NCBI GenBank assembly: GCA_009746045.1
Contig: RPFO01000448.1
Span: 3,684,373 to 3,748,372 of the forward strand
Reading direction: 5' to 3'
Source: Mesostigma viride
Lineage: Eukaryota; Streptophyta; Mesostigmatophyceae; Mesostigmatales; Mesostigmataceae
DNA length: 64,000 nucleotides
The notes beneath the pieces were generated by a model. That model did not search any database, was not told where the DNA came from, and worked only from the letters and a program-made list of their open reading frames with translations. The position numbers and the translations under genes were made by a program. Below, in pieces: positions 34,375 through 44,926 of this stretch (its first letter is position 1; every line of letters starts with the position of its first letter).

Positions 34375-35847
34375 CTGAGACGGCTCCGTACCCTCCTTCT
34401 CCGAGACCCCCGCGGTCTTCCCATCCACCTCCGTCGACTTTTCTGCAGCCTGCGCCTTCCTGCGCTCCTCCTCAAGTTTGGCTTGGTATTTCAGGCGTGC
34501 CGCCACACCCGCCTCCATCATCCTCTTCCCCTCCTCCTGCACCTTCCTCTTCGCCTTTGCCTCCTCGTCCTTCTTTTTCCTTTCCTCATTCGCCTTTCTC
34601 TCCTTTTCGTCCCGCTCCCACGACGCCCTCCTCTTCCTGCGCTCCGCCTCCTCCATCTCCGCAGCTTCCATTTCTGCCTGCTTCGCCTCTCGCTCTGCCC
34701 TTTCCTTCTTCACCCATTCCCTCTGCTCCCTTTCCAGGAGCTCCTGGGCGGCCTTCCGTTCCTTGTCCTTTTTCTCCAGATTCACCAGATCTTCGGCGTG
34801 CTGCGTTGCCTGATCCAGATAAGAAGTCAGAAGTGCCATGCGGTCATTCCTTCTCTTTCTTTCCTCCTCCGGAAGATCCTCCAGTGGCCTTGGGTCTGCC
34901 TTGTCCCTGTCCTCCATGCTGATCAGGAGGTCAATGTTCTTCTGCAGATCACGCAGGAACCGCTCATGGTCATCCTCCTTCTCCTCCCATTCCGCTCTTG
35001 CTTTCTTTCTTGCCTGTGGGGAGCGGCTCCTCGGAGGTGAGTTTGACGACCGGCGCTTGGGTGGCGACCGGCGCTTGGGCGGAGACTTCCGACCGTGAGA
35101 CTTTGCAGGCGACTTGGGCGGTGATCGGGACTTGGAGGTCGCCCCCTTCTTTGGAGGGGAGCTTTGGGGAGACGCGGGCTGCGAGCTGGGCTGTGAGGTC
35201 GAGGCCTCGGGTAGGGACCTTGAAGGAGACCTGGGCGACGTGCTGACCTTCGAGGTCGAAGCCTCGTGGTGGGACCTTAGAGGTGACTTGGGCGGCGGGC
35301 TGCCCTGCTCAGACGCCTCGTGGTGGGCCCTTGGAGAAGACTTGGGCGGCGAGCTGGGCTTCGAGGTAACCACCTCGACGGGGGCGGACCTCGGCGAGTT
35401 TGAGGTCGACTTCCCGAGGACGGGGGACTCCTTGTTGATGGCGGGCCGCTGGGGAGACTGTGGAGACACAACGGAGCTGGACCCAGCCCCGGCAGCCTGT
35501 GCCTCAGGTGCGGGCCGCTGAGGAGACTGTGGAGACACAACGGAGCTGGACCCAGCCCCGGCAGCCTGTGCCTCAGGTGCGGGCCGCTTGGGAGATTTGG
35601 AGGCCGACGCCTCCACGGAGCTTGGCCCAGCCCCGGCAGCAAGCATTGTTGACAGAGGAGGAAACTCCTCTACGCCCTTGGGCGGAGAGGCGGGTGGCGT
35701 ACTATACTTAGGAGACTCGCTCGTCGACTTGACCTTGTCGACATAGGTGGCCCTCTCCACCTCTTTTCCCTTCTGAAGCAAGGAGGCCCTCTCCTGCTCC
35801 TCCTTTTCCTTCTGAAGCTGAACTTCCCTCTCCTTCTCTTGTTCCTT
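34375..35847 (-). CDS. Cargo gene, Ser/Pro/Arg-rich and coiled-coil exon (5'-most found)
   Basis: The acceptor TTTGCCGCAG precedes the exon and the donor GTGAGAAAC follows it. About 490 residues: a Lys/Glu start (KEQEKEREVQLQKEKEEQER), a long Ser/Pro-rich region with two tandem copies of a block containing APEAQAAGAGSSSVVSPQSP, RS-type repeats (SPPKRRSPPKRRSSNSPPRS), then a 200-residue Glu/Lys/Arg coiled coil. RS-rich plus coiled coil recalls nuclear RNA-processing scaffolds, but composition alone cannot assign function. No start codon exon was found upstream. It may lie beyond the tandem arrays. Confidence 0.6.
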
Positions 35848-36007
35848 CTGCGGCAAATAAGGAAAAACAAATAGACCAATGTCGGATGAAGAAAGTGTAA
35901 ATTCGCATCAGCGTGAGGGGTGGCGCTGCAGCGCTACCCTAAGAAGAAACAAGGATGAAATCCCATTCAGGTTTGGGAAAAAAAAAATCGAAGATGTAAC
36001 TTTTATA

Positions 36008-36525
36008 AACGTATCTGGAAAGGGTGACTCGGCAGCGCGACCTTACAACACAAATGTGATTGAATAACGTATCTTGGAAAGGTCACTCGGACGCGCTACC
36101 CTACAAACAAAATGTTATTGAATAACGTATCTGGAAAGGGTGACTCTGCAGCACTACCCTACAAACAAAATGTTATTGAATAACGTATCTGGAAAGGGTG
36201 ACTCTGCAACGCGACCCTACAACCAAAATGTGATTGAATAACGTATCTTGGAAAGGTGACTCTGCAGCGCTACCCTACAAACAAAATGTTATTGAATAAC
36301 GTATCCGGAAAGGGTGACTCTGCATCGCGACCCTACAACCAAAATGTGATTGAATAACGTATCTTGGAAAGGTGACTCTGCAGCGCGACCCTACAAACAA
36401 AATGTTATTGAATAACGTATCTTGGAAAGGTGACTCTGCAGCGCGACCCTACCAACAAAATGTTATTGAATAACGCATCTTGGAAAGGTGACTCTGCAGC
36501 GCGACCCTACAAACACTGAATGGAA
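36008..36525. repeat. 58-bp tandem array, nine copies, each holding the palindrome
   Basis: Unit starts are at 36008, 36066, 36124, 36182, 36240, 36298, 36356, 36414 and 36472. Each unit runs from AACGTATC through GGTGACTCTGCAGCGCGACC to an AT-rich spacer ending TTGAAT. Copies differ at a few positions, mostly in the right arm of the palindrome. The array lies 160 bp upstream of the 5'-most cargo exon found. Two further single copies follow at 36540-36563 and 36597-36621. Confidence 0.9.
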
Positions 36526-36659
36526 GTTTGCATTGTGAGGGGGTCACTCTGCAGCGCGACCTTACAAACAAAGACTGCGACATTGCGCAAGGGTAGGGGT
36601 CACTCTGCAGAGCGACCCTACCCAAAAACAATACTAACCACTCCCCAAAAAAATCACGC

Positions 36660-38765
36660 ATGGATGGTGGTGGTGGGTGGCTGGCAGGCATGGATGGTGG
36701 TGGTGGGTGGCTGGCACGCATGGATGGTGGTGGTGGGTGGCTGGCACGCATGGATGGTGGTGGTGGGTGGCTGGCACGCATGGATGGTGGTGGTGGGGTG
36801 CTGGCATGCATGGATGATGGTGGTGGGGTGCTGGCATGCATGGATGGTGGTGGTGGGTGGCTGGCACGCATGGATGGTGGTGGTGGGTGGCTGGCACGCA
36901 TGGATGGTGGTGGTGGGTGGCTGGCACGCATGGATGGTGGTGGTGGGGTGCTGGCATGCATGGATGGTGGTGGTGGGTGGCTGGCACGCATGGATGGTGG
37001 TGGTGGGTGGCTGGCACGCATGGATGGTGGTGGTGGGGTGCTGGCATGCATGGATGATGGTGGTGGGGTGCTGGCATGCATGGATGGTGGTGGTGGGTGG
37101 CTGGCACGCATGGATGGTGGTGGTGGGGTGCTGGCATGCATGGATGGTGGTGGTGGGTGGCTGGCACGCATGGATGTGGTGGTGGGTGGCTGGCATGCAT
37201 GGATGGTGGTGGTGGGGTGCTGGCACGCATGGATGGTGGTGGTGGGGTGCTGGCATGCATGGATGATGGTGGTGGGGTGCTGGCATGCATGGATGGTGGT
37301 GGTGGGTGGCTGGCATGCATGGATGATGGTGGTGGGGTGCTGGCATGCATGGATGGTGGTGGTGGGTGGCTGGCATGCATGGATGATGGTGGTGGGTGGC
37401 TGGCATGCATGGATGGTGGTGGTGGGTGGCTGGCATGCATGGATGGTGGTGGTGGGTGGCTGGCACGCATGGATGGTGGTGGTGGGTGGCTGGCACGCAT
37501 GGATGGTGGTGGTGGGTGGCTGGCACGCATGGATGGTGGTGGTGGGTGGCTGGCACGCATGGATGGTGGTGGTGGGTGGCTGGCACGCATGGATGGTGGT
37601 GGTGGGTGGCTGGCACGCATGGATGGTGGTGGGGTGCTGGCACGCATGGATGGTGGTGGTGGGTGCTGGCACGCATGGATGATGGTGGTGGGTGGCTGGC
37701 ATGCATGGATGGTGGTGGTGGGGTGCTGGCACGCATGGATGGTGGTGGTGGGGTGCTGGCATGCATGGATGATGGTGGTGGGGTGCTGGCATGCATGGAT
37801 GGTGGTGGTGGGTGGCTGGCACGCATGGATGGTGGTGGTGGGTGGCTGGCACGCATGGATGGTGGTGGTGGGTGGCTGGCATGCATGGATGGTGGTGGTG
37901 GGTGGCTGGCACGCATGGATGGTGGTGGTGGGTGGCTGGCACGCATGGATGTGGTGGTGGGTGGCTGGCACGCATGGATGGTGGTGGTGGGTGGCTGGCA
38001 CGCATGGATGGTGGTGGTGGGTGCTGGCACGCATGGATGGTGGTGGTGGGGTGCTGGCATGCATGGATGATGGTGGTGGGGTGCTGGCATGCATGGATGG
38101 TGGTGGTGGGTGGCTGGCACGCATGGATGGTGGTGGTGGGTGCTGGCATGCATGGATGGTGGTGGTGGGTGGCTGGCACGCATGGATGGTGGTGGTGGGT
38201 GGCTGGCACGCATGGATGGTGGTGGTGGGTGCTGGCATGCATGGATGATGGTGGTGGGGTGCTGGCATGCATGGATGGTGGTGGTGGGTGGCTGGCACGC
38301 ATGGATGGTGGTGGTGGGGTGCTGGCATGCATGGATGGTGGTGGTGGGTGGCTGGCACGCATGGATGATGGTGGTGGGTGGCTGGCATGCATGGATGGTG
38401 GTGGTGGGGTGCTGGCACGCATGGATGGTGGTGGTGGGTGCTGGCATGCATGGATGATGGTGGTGGGTGCTGGCATGCATGGATGGTGGTGGTGGGGTGC
38501 TGGCACGCATGGATGGTGGTGGTGGGGTGCTGGCATGCATGGATGGTGGTGGTGGGTGGCTGGCACGCATGGATGGTGGTGGTGGGTGGCTGGCACGCAT
38601 GGATGGTGGTGGTGGGGTGCTGGCATGCATGGATGATGGTGGTGGGGTGCTGGCATGCATGGATGGTGGTGGTGGGTGGCTGGCACGCATGGATGGTGGT
38701 GGTGGGTGGCTGGCACGCATGGATGATGGTGGTGGGGTGCTGGCATGCATGGATGGTGGTGGTGG
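36660..38765. repeat. 30-bp GT-rich minisatellite, about 70 copies
   Basis: The unit is CATGGATGGTGGTGGTGGG plus a short GCTGGCACG/GCTGGCATG end, with three or four recurring variants and occasional one-base length changes. The very long open frames here on both strands are by-products of the 30-bp period. The G-rich strand has many GGTGG runs. It separates the cargo gene from the transposase gene. Confidence 0.95.
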
Positions 38766-39262
38766 ACATATCGCTGGCTGAGGACCAACACGAAAAAAGA
38801 AGCCATATCGCTGGCTGAGGACCAACACGAAAAAAGAAAACATATCGCTGGCTGACGACCAACACGAAAAAAGAAAACATATCGCTGGCTGACGACCAAC
38901 ACGAAAAAAGAAAACATTTAGCTGGCTTAGGACCAACACGAAAAAAGAAAACATTTAGCTGGCAGAGGACCAATACGAAAAAATACTCTGGTCGCTCGCT
39001 GAGGACCAACCCTTAAAAAGAAGCCGTGTCGCTGGCTGAGGACCAACACGAAAAAAGAAAACATATTGCTGGCTGAGGACCAACCCTAAAAAAGAAGGCA
39101 TATCGCTGGCTGAGGACCAACACGAAAAAAGAAGCCATGTCGCTGGCTGAGGACCAACCCTTAAAAAGAAGGCATATCGCTGGCCGAGAACCAACCAGAA
39201 AAAAGAAGTCATGTCGCTGGCTGAGGACCAACACGAAAAAACAAGCCATATCGCTGGCTGAG
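38766..39262. repeat. 37-bp minisatellite, about 13 copies
   Basis: The unit contains TCGCTGGCTGAGGACCAAC followed by an A-rich end (ACGAAAAAAGAAG). It starts exactly where the 30-bp array stops, and copies vary by 10-20 percent. Long minus-strand frames through it are period artefacts. Confidence 0.9.
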
Positions 39263-39799
39263 GACTACAAAAGGGCATCATAGACGCCACCCTGCTCGCG
39301 CGAGTAAGTAGGGGTTCGTTGCACATTTACCTGCACGCATAAATCAGGAAGGGGGAAAAACGGCATTGAACAGGACCACGATTAGAATTGGGCTAGCTAT
39401 AAACTAACCGGACCATTTGAAGGCATAGCAACAAACATCACGCTCGACATCAAAAAAGACTGCGCTGTTGATGCACCTTTTTCATTATGGCGGCGAGTTG
39501 AGGCGGCATTTGTCTCACCATCTTCAGGCAGCGATGATTATTACAGAAAACAGCTATGGCGGCAGCAGTGGTGGTGCGGTTTTCGAAACCCAACAGCTGT
39601 TGTGACCGATCGTCCGTGGAGCGACCCCTGTCAACGGCCCAGCGTAACCGGCGTTCAGGACGGAAAACGTGGCATGCTCGCCATTCGGCCAACGAGGCGA
39701 AACGCGGCGCTAGATTATTCTTATTGACAAACCGCGCATGCGGATTGGACGACTCACAATGTGACGTAATCCAAGCGTCGGTCTTCACGGTCCCGCAGG
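39263..39799. other. Unique stretch between the arrays and the transposase promoter
   Basis: Two overlapping frames (39450-39788 on -, 39556-39804 on +) have ordinary composition and no motif. A degenerate palindrome copy (CGTCCGTGGAGCGACCCC) lies near 39610. I cannot decide whether a first exon of either gene is here. Confidence 0.3.
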
Positions 39800-39809
39800 T
39801 ATAAAAAGG
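39800..39809 (+). promoter_or_regulatory. Candidate TATA box for the transposase gene
   Basis: TATAAAAAGG lies in a GC-neutral context. It would place a transcript start near 39830 and a 5' UTR intron ending at the acceptor TTCTGCAG (40919). This is inferred from sequence only. Confidence 0.35.
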
Positions 39810-40009
39810 AACAACACGCAGCCAATTTGACGCTACAATCGGGATGTTTGGATTCGGGCGTCACCATGCTGCCGTGGATAACGACGTCCGCGGTTCGATT
39901 CTAGCGTGAGCCCGGTGCTTTTTTGCACGTCGTCTGAGAGATCATCTGTCATATTACCACCAGTCGTCACTCTGCAAAGCGACGTGCCTACTGCCACGTG
40001 GTATGGCAA

Positions 40010-40610
40010 AAATTTCGAATGCAGAACTTTTGGGGTATACAAATAAATATATTCATGAATCGGGTATAGTAAATGTATGGGGATATATACTAACATGCTA
40101 GCCAATATATTTATACTTTCTGCTGTCCATATGCTTATTATTATGATTATTGTTATGAATATGATATATGTTCTTTCTAATATTTGTTAAATATATTTTC
40201 CTATTTACTGCTAACTTACTGTACTAGTTTTTTATATAAATGACTAGTACTAGATAGATTAATGCCATGAATACAAATTTAAAATATTGATTAAATTTTA
40301 TGACAATATTACATATATTTATGGACATCACTCTTTTTTTCATACAATAAGTAGAAAATATTTAGTATTAGAGATAGCTAGTCTGTCCAGTTCATATTTC
40401 TTCTATCTAAACAATAATGATTGTAATAGAAATAGTACTAAATACTAATTAAAACTATATAAATACCAATAAATACTTTCCATATTTCTGCTACATAATT
40501 AAACAATAATGATTAAAACAATTATGTTCAATATTCAATTTCATTTAGTAGAATCTTAAATAATTCCATGAATTAATTCACGTATTTTCCTGTCTTGGTG
40601 TGATCATCCA
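40010..40610. other. AT-rich non-coding stretch
   Basis: About 600 bases are strongly AT-rich, with short repeats such as AAATATT, ACTAGTAC and AATAATGATT. There is no coding frame. It contrasts with the GC-rich DNA on both sides and lies within the presumed 5' region of the transposase gene. Confidence 0.7.
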
Positions 40611-40685
40611 GGTACCTCGATCGGCAACGACACGACACGCCTGAAAAATGAGCCGGGAAGGTGTGTTTCCAATGATGCAAATCTT

Positions 40686-40705
40686 GGTCGCGCTGCAGCG
40701 CGACC
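40686..40705. repeat. Element palindrome, perfect copy
   Basis: GGTCGCGCTGCAGCGCGACC is a perfect 20-bp palindrome. An imperfect copy follows at 40757-40777 and another at 40851-40873, the last lying 46 nt upstream of the TTCTGCAG acceptor at 40919. Confidence 0.85.
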
Positions 40706-41061
40706 TCTTCTCAGTTCCATACGAAAAGGCCTTAAAACTTGTGTGTAACTTCGCAAGGGTCGCGCTGCAGAGCTACCAAAAATTTCATGAAGTTTGACTT
40801 TCTCTATATTTGCTTCGCAATTGAGATTCTTTTGTATCTGCGAAGAAGGTGGGGTCATTTCGCGGAGTGACCCTGCTAATATGTAAATTTTTCCGTGAAT
40901 TTCTTTTTGTTTCTGCAGCACGGGAACGGGTGTTTCTTTCGCCAACCTCCTCCTCCTTGCGTGGCGGCTTTGCTAATCGACTCAATGCCCACAACTTGAG
41001 CATCGGGACACCGACGCCCCTTGCAGCGGATCTGAAAAACAGCTCGAAACGAAATTTCGGG

Positions 41062-42443
41062 AATGAGAACCGCAGCACCTCGCCCGCCTCAGGAAGCCAG
41101 CGAAAAGGCCTGGCCAGTACGCCGAGAAGAAGTCTGTTGTGGGGACTCATCTTGCTGATGAGGCGTACAACGTAGTTCATCACATGAGGAATGAATCTAC
41201 CAAGCGGGCCTCTTTTGAGGAGATTGTTGATGGCTTCAATAAGAGGGCTGACGAGCTCAAGGCGGAGCATTTTGACATTCCGGTGGCCAAGCTTTTTGAT
41301 GAGCAGCGGCTTGCACAACTGTCGAGGTCTTGGGTGGCTCGGCTGATCGCCCTTTTTGACGACCTGTCGAAATCCGACCATGACAGAGACGTCAAGATCA
41401 TTTTGGTGTCAACTCTTTTTTGTGGGGACGACATCGAGAAGGAGTTTTCGGCGGCAGAGTTGGAGAGAATGACGGGTGTCCCCGCGAAGACCATTCTCAA
41501 AGTTCGGGCGATCAGAAAGCAACAGAAGATGGAGTTCCTGACGCGTGCGCTGGCGCGAAAGAAGAGGAAGTTGCCCCAATTTGTAATCGAGTCGATCGCG
41601 CAGGCTTGGACTGATGAGGAGAACTCGCGCGCTTCGCCCCAAGAGAGGGATACCATAAAGACGCACGAACGAGTTGGCAATCGTGCGATTTTGGTTGGTG
41701 TCCAAGGGGCCTACTTCTACCTCACCTCGAAGGAGGACATATATCTCAAGTTTTTAGCGGAGCACACGTACTGGGACAAGAAAAGTCCGCAGTATGAGAA
41801 GGATGTCGGCATCCATGTCGGATATACGACTTTCTGCAAGTACGCCCCCAAAACCGTCAAGGGGAAGTGGAAGGAGAGAAACGTGTGCGCCTGTGAGACG
41901 CATACGGTCATGCAGTCGAAGGTAGCGGCATGGACTAGGTACTGCAAGGCGAAGCACGGCAAGAACTGCAAGTGCGGCGACGAGTGTGAGGGATGTTTAA
42001 GGGCGAGATTGCCTGACGGCACGTGCGGGATGTTCGAAAGCCTGCACACGACCGAATGGGTGAAGCACTTCCATTGCCGTGTGGCGGAGGCGGATGGGGG
42101 AAGTGAGCTGGGGGGTGGGGCAAACTCGGCGAGAAACGAAGAGGAGGAAGGGGACAATAATGTGACGGAAGATGAATGGCAGGGGCAAGACCTTGACGAT
42201 CTTGAAATAAATGAGAGGATCGTGGAGGATGAGGAAGGGGTGCCAAGGGTAGGGGACCCATCCATGGAGGAGGGGTCTGTCTTTCGCATTCTGAAGAGGG
42301 CATGTATGGAGAACTCGTGTCCCGAGTCCCGGTGTGGCATCAAAGACTGGGTGTTGTGTGACCGGGACAAGAATTCAACAGAACTACTAAATTGGTTCAG
42401 ATACGTGAAGAAGGAGGTAGTGGTTTCCCGACCGGCAGGGGAG
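41062..42443 (+). CDS. Giant-element transposase-like protein, exon 1
   Basis: The frame is open from 41062, and the first in-frame ATG is 41185 (MRNESTKRASFEEIVDGFNK), so the true start is uncertain and an upstream exon after the acceptor at 40919 is possible. It encodes about 420 residues: a helical N-part (..HDRDVKIILVSTLFCGDDIE..), a basic segment (LARKKRKLPQFVIESIAQAW), then a Cys/His-rich domain (VCACETHTVMQSKV.., CKAKHGKNCKCGDECEGCL, HFHC) that may bind zinc and DNA, an acidic linker, and CPESRCGIKDWVLCDRDK. The donor is GTAAGC at 42444. The next exon carries the presumed catalytic core. Confidence 0.7.
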
Positions 42444-42478
42444 GTAAGCGTGTTTGGATTTTGTGACGCAATTATTTC

Positions 42479-42503
42479 GCAGCGTCATTCTGCAGCGCGA
42501 TGT
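42479..42503. repeat. Element palindrome, transposase intron 1
   Basis: GCGTCATTCTGCAGCGCGATG core, 73 nt upstream of the acceptor at 42575. Confidence 0.65.
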
Positions 42504-42575
42504 TAATTTAAAGGCTTTTCTGATACTTTATGAATATGTTACTTGCAAATTTACTTCATCCCTTGGTTAAAACAG

Positions 42576-43349
42576 GACGCGACCGATCGGCGGGTCCCGG
42601 AGAAGGTCAAGCGGCCCGTACAGGAAACGATGAGGTCAACGCCCGCGCAGCTGAGGCTGGCGATTATCGAGAGTTGGGAGGACTTTACCAACCACTGCTT
42701 TACGTCATGGTGGCAGTCGGCAACGATCAAGGACCGGGAGAGGAACATGACTGAGGGGGATGTGCTCGTGCATGGAGATTGGGCCGAGAATTACGAGAAC
42801 AACAACTACGTCCAACTGCAGTCGCAGTACTTTCACAAGACGAGCTTTGTCCTCATGCCCATGATCGTGCGATATTTGCACAATGGTGCGATGGCAAAGC
42901 GAACGTTCTTTTTTCTCGGGGAAGCCAAGATGAAGCGGGGAGAGCGGGCGCTCGTCTACGCGCTGAGGACAATCATGGAAACCCTGCGCGGACTTGGTGT
43001 GGGGGTGAAGAGGATGTTCATGTGCTCTGACAACTGCTCATCCCAGTTCAAGTCCAAGTACGTGGTTAACGCCGTCTTCCGCCTCCTCATGCAGGATCCC
43101 GACTTGGAATCCTTCGAGTACCACTACTTGGGTGAGCAGCACGGGAAGGGGGAGGTGGATGGTCAGGGAGCGAAGTTCAAGTGCATTGTGAGGAACATGC
43201 AATGCATTCCTGAGAACCAGGGCATCGTTACAGGGCGCCAGATCGTCAAGTACATGCGGGACAGCTGGGAAGGAGGCAAAACCACGAGCAGGGAGTCGGC
43301 CCGCGCTCGGGCAGAGGGCGTCCACCGTCATTTCTTTCATTTTCCTGAG
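42576..43349 (+). CDS. Giant-element transposase-like protein, exon 2 (catalytic core)
   Basis: The acceptor AAAACAG ends at 42575 and phase is kept (..PAGE|DATDRR..). Motifs: LVHGDWAENYENNNYVQLQS (Asp at 42777), RMFMCSDNCSSQFKSKYVV (Asp at 43029) and LGEQHGKGEVDGQGAKFKC (Asp at 43158), giving D-84-D-43-D. An RNase H-like strand with DxAENY, then SDxCxxQF, then HGKGxxDGxG is a signature I associate with an uncharacterised group of eukaryotic transposase-like proteins. I cannot verify this here. It should act on the 25-bp TIRs. The donor is GTGCGA at 43350. No stop or frameshift is present. Confidence 0.75.
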
Positions 43350-43498
43350 GTGCGAAACTCAATTTTTCTTGAACTTGATTGAGGTATCTCTGCAGAGTGA
43401 CCTTTTGCCCATTTGCATTTTATTATTTGATAATGCTAAAAGAACTGGTATGAATTAGCGTCTTATATAGTGAAAAATGCATGCAAAGCACTTTCAAA

Positions 43499-43521
43499 GG
43501 GGTATCTCTGCAGAGTGACCC
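43499..43521. repeat. Element palindrome, transposase intron 2
   Basis: GGTATCTCTGCAGAGTGACC core, 66 nt upstream of the acceptor at 43586. A second, nearly identical copy lies at 43382-43403 just after the donor, so this 237-bp intron holds two. Confidence 0.75.
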
Positions 43522-43586
43522 TTCATGTGTACTTGATCTATTGACACATACCAACTTTCCGTTTCTGACATTCTCCCTCATTGCAG

Positions 43587-44330
43587 GACCTCGACTCCGG
43601 CGCCCGTATGATACCGACGCGTGTCGAGGCCATCAAGCAAGCGCACTGGTGGCGCCTGGACAAGTCTGACCCGGGGCTCCTGATGATGAGGCGTTTTTCG
43701 TGCTACTGCCCAGCCTGCCTAGCTAACAGGTGGGAGGAGTGCCGGACCGAGTGGACACATATCGAGGAATTTAACGATGAGGGCCAAACGATGAAAACTT
43801 TCCGCCTGATGCCGCCAACGCAGCCCATACCTCCGGTTCGCCAGCTGACGCGGGCGGAACTGCTGAAGGATCAAAGGGATGCCATTGGCAGGCAGATGCG
43901 CATGTATGATTACATCGCAGTTCCGTCAGACAGAGAGGACGTGAACCACAATTCCGCCCACCCTTTTTGGGTGATGCAGGTGGTGAGGGAGGCCTCAGTG
44001 CTGGAGAAGGAGGAGGTTAGGTGGGTTGAGGGACAAAACGGACGGCAGAAGGAGATTTTCTTGCCCGGCCACGCCGTTCTGGCGGTTCGGCTGTGGAAGC
44101 GAGATATGCATGACCCCCTGCATTTTACTCTGGATTTGGCTGATTGGCCGGAGTCCCGCCCAGCCGACCTGGTCGATTGCTATCTGTGCATCTCCGCTGC
44201 TCTTCCGCTCCAGTGCATGGTCCTTGGCAACCAAAGGCAAGCCTACGTTGATATGAGCAAGGAGCTTGACGCGTGGCTAACCGCTCTTGTACGCAACCAG
44301 CAAGCCCCGGAGGGGCTGCCACCGGCTTAA
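43587..44330 (+). CDS. Giant-element transposase-like protein, exon 3 (C-terminal domain)
   Basis: The acceptor CATTGCAG ends at 43586 and the stop TAA is at 44328-44330. It encodes about 247 residues with a Cys cluster (RRFSCYCPACLANRWEECRT), then IAVPSDREDVNHNSAHPFWV and LPGHAVLAVRLWKRDM, followed by a predicted folded C-terminus ending EGLPPA. The Cys cluster after the catalytic core recalls the C-terminal zinc motif of the same transposase-like group. The exon is intact. A palindrome copy lies 7 bases after the stop (44337-44360). Confidence 0.7.
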   Translation, partial: DLDSGARMIPTRVEAIKQAHWWRLDKSDPGLLMMRRFSCYCPACLANRWEECRTEWTHIEEFNDEGQTMKTFRLMPPTQPIPPVRQLTRAELLKDQRDAIGRQMRMYDYIAVPSDREDVNHNSAHPFWVMQVVREASVLEKEEVRWVEGQNGRQKEIFLPGHAVLAVRLWKRDMHDPLHFTLDLADWPESRPADLVDCYLCISAALPLQCMVLGNQRQAYVDMSKELDAWLTALVRNQQAPEGLPPA

Positions 44331-44926
44331 ACTTTCGGGGACGCTCCGCAGCGCCACCCCTACGGATCTTTAAGCCTGGGCTTTATTCGCCTACGGTTGG
44401 GACAGTGTTTATTCGTGTTTATATATTTTTGGAGAACATTTTTTTGTTTTTTCATATGTTACATTAGATGACAAGTGGCTGGGAACATTGTTAGCCTCGG
44501 TAGTGACAAATTTTAGTATATTTCCGTGTCGAAATGGCGAGTATTTTATTTAACTTGTACAATAATTATTTCGAATTACAAATTTATAATTTGGTTTGAC
44601 CTAAAAATCATGTCGTCACTCAAATATAGTAGTTGCTGTGTAGGACTTTCCGTCTGCAAATTGGTTCGTACTAATTTCGAATGTCACAACAATGTTACTG
44701 TACTAAGGCCTGTTTGGTAGATGTCTTAAAACACAAATTCGCTCCGGAAGTGCCAAAGTACCTTGCTTGTAACCGGACTAGTTACGAATTGTGATTGGAA
44801 GGTTGTCCCCTACAACCACAAGGAATAGAGGGGACGCTCCGCAGCGCCACCCATACGACAGTCCGGACCGGGCTTTGCTGAAATAATTTTCTCACTCGCA
44901 ACTTAGCCATCAAACTCACTTTTACG
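44331..44926. other. Spacer between transposase and small ORF
   Basis: It contains two near-identical palindrome variants, at 44337-44360 and 44830-44852 (GGGGACGCTCCGCAGCGCCA core). AT-rich sequence lies between, with ATTAGATG and ATTTTAG tracts and no coding frame. The second copy is 75 bp upstream of the next ATG, so it may mark the promoter or 5' UTR of that ORF. Confidence 0.55.

Noticed and set aside
34478..35711. Several + strand ORFs opposite the RS-rich exon
   Set aside because: The repetitive Ser/Pro/Arg codons on - keep the opposite frames open. They show no independent motif or splice logic.
36660..39262. Resemblance of the regular repeats to a CRISPR array
   Set aside because: Units are contiguous with no unique spacers, and the DNA is eukaryotic.
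36449..39326. Very long ORFs (up to 822 codons) on both strands
   Set aside because: They run through 30- and 37-bp minisatellites whose period or composition keeps several frames open at once. His/Pro or Trp/Gly repeat translations in every frame show that they are artefacts.
39450..39804. Overlapping ORFs as a first exon of the cargo gene or transposase
   Set aside because: No splice donor, conserved start context or motif ties either frame to a gene. Left as undefined sequence.
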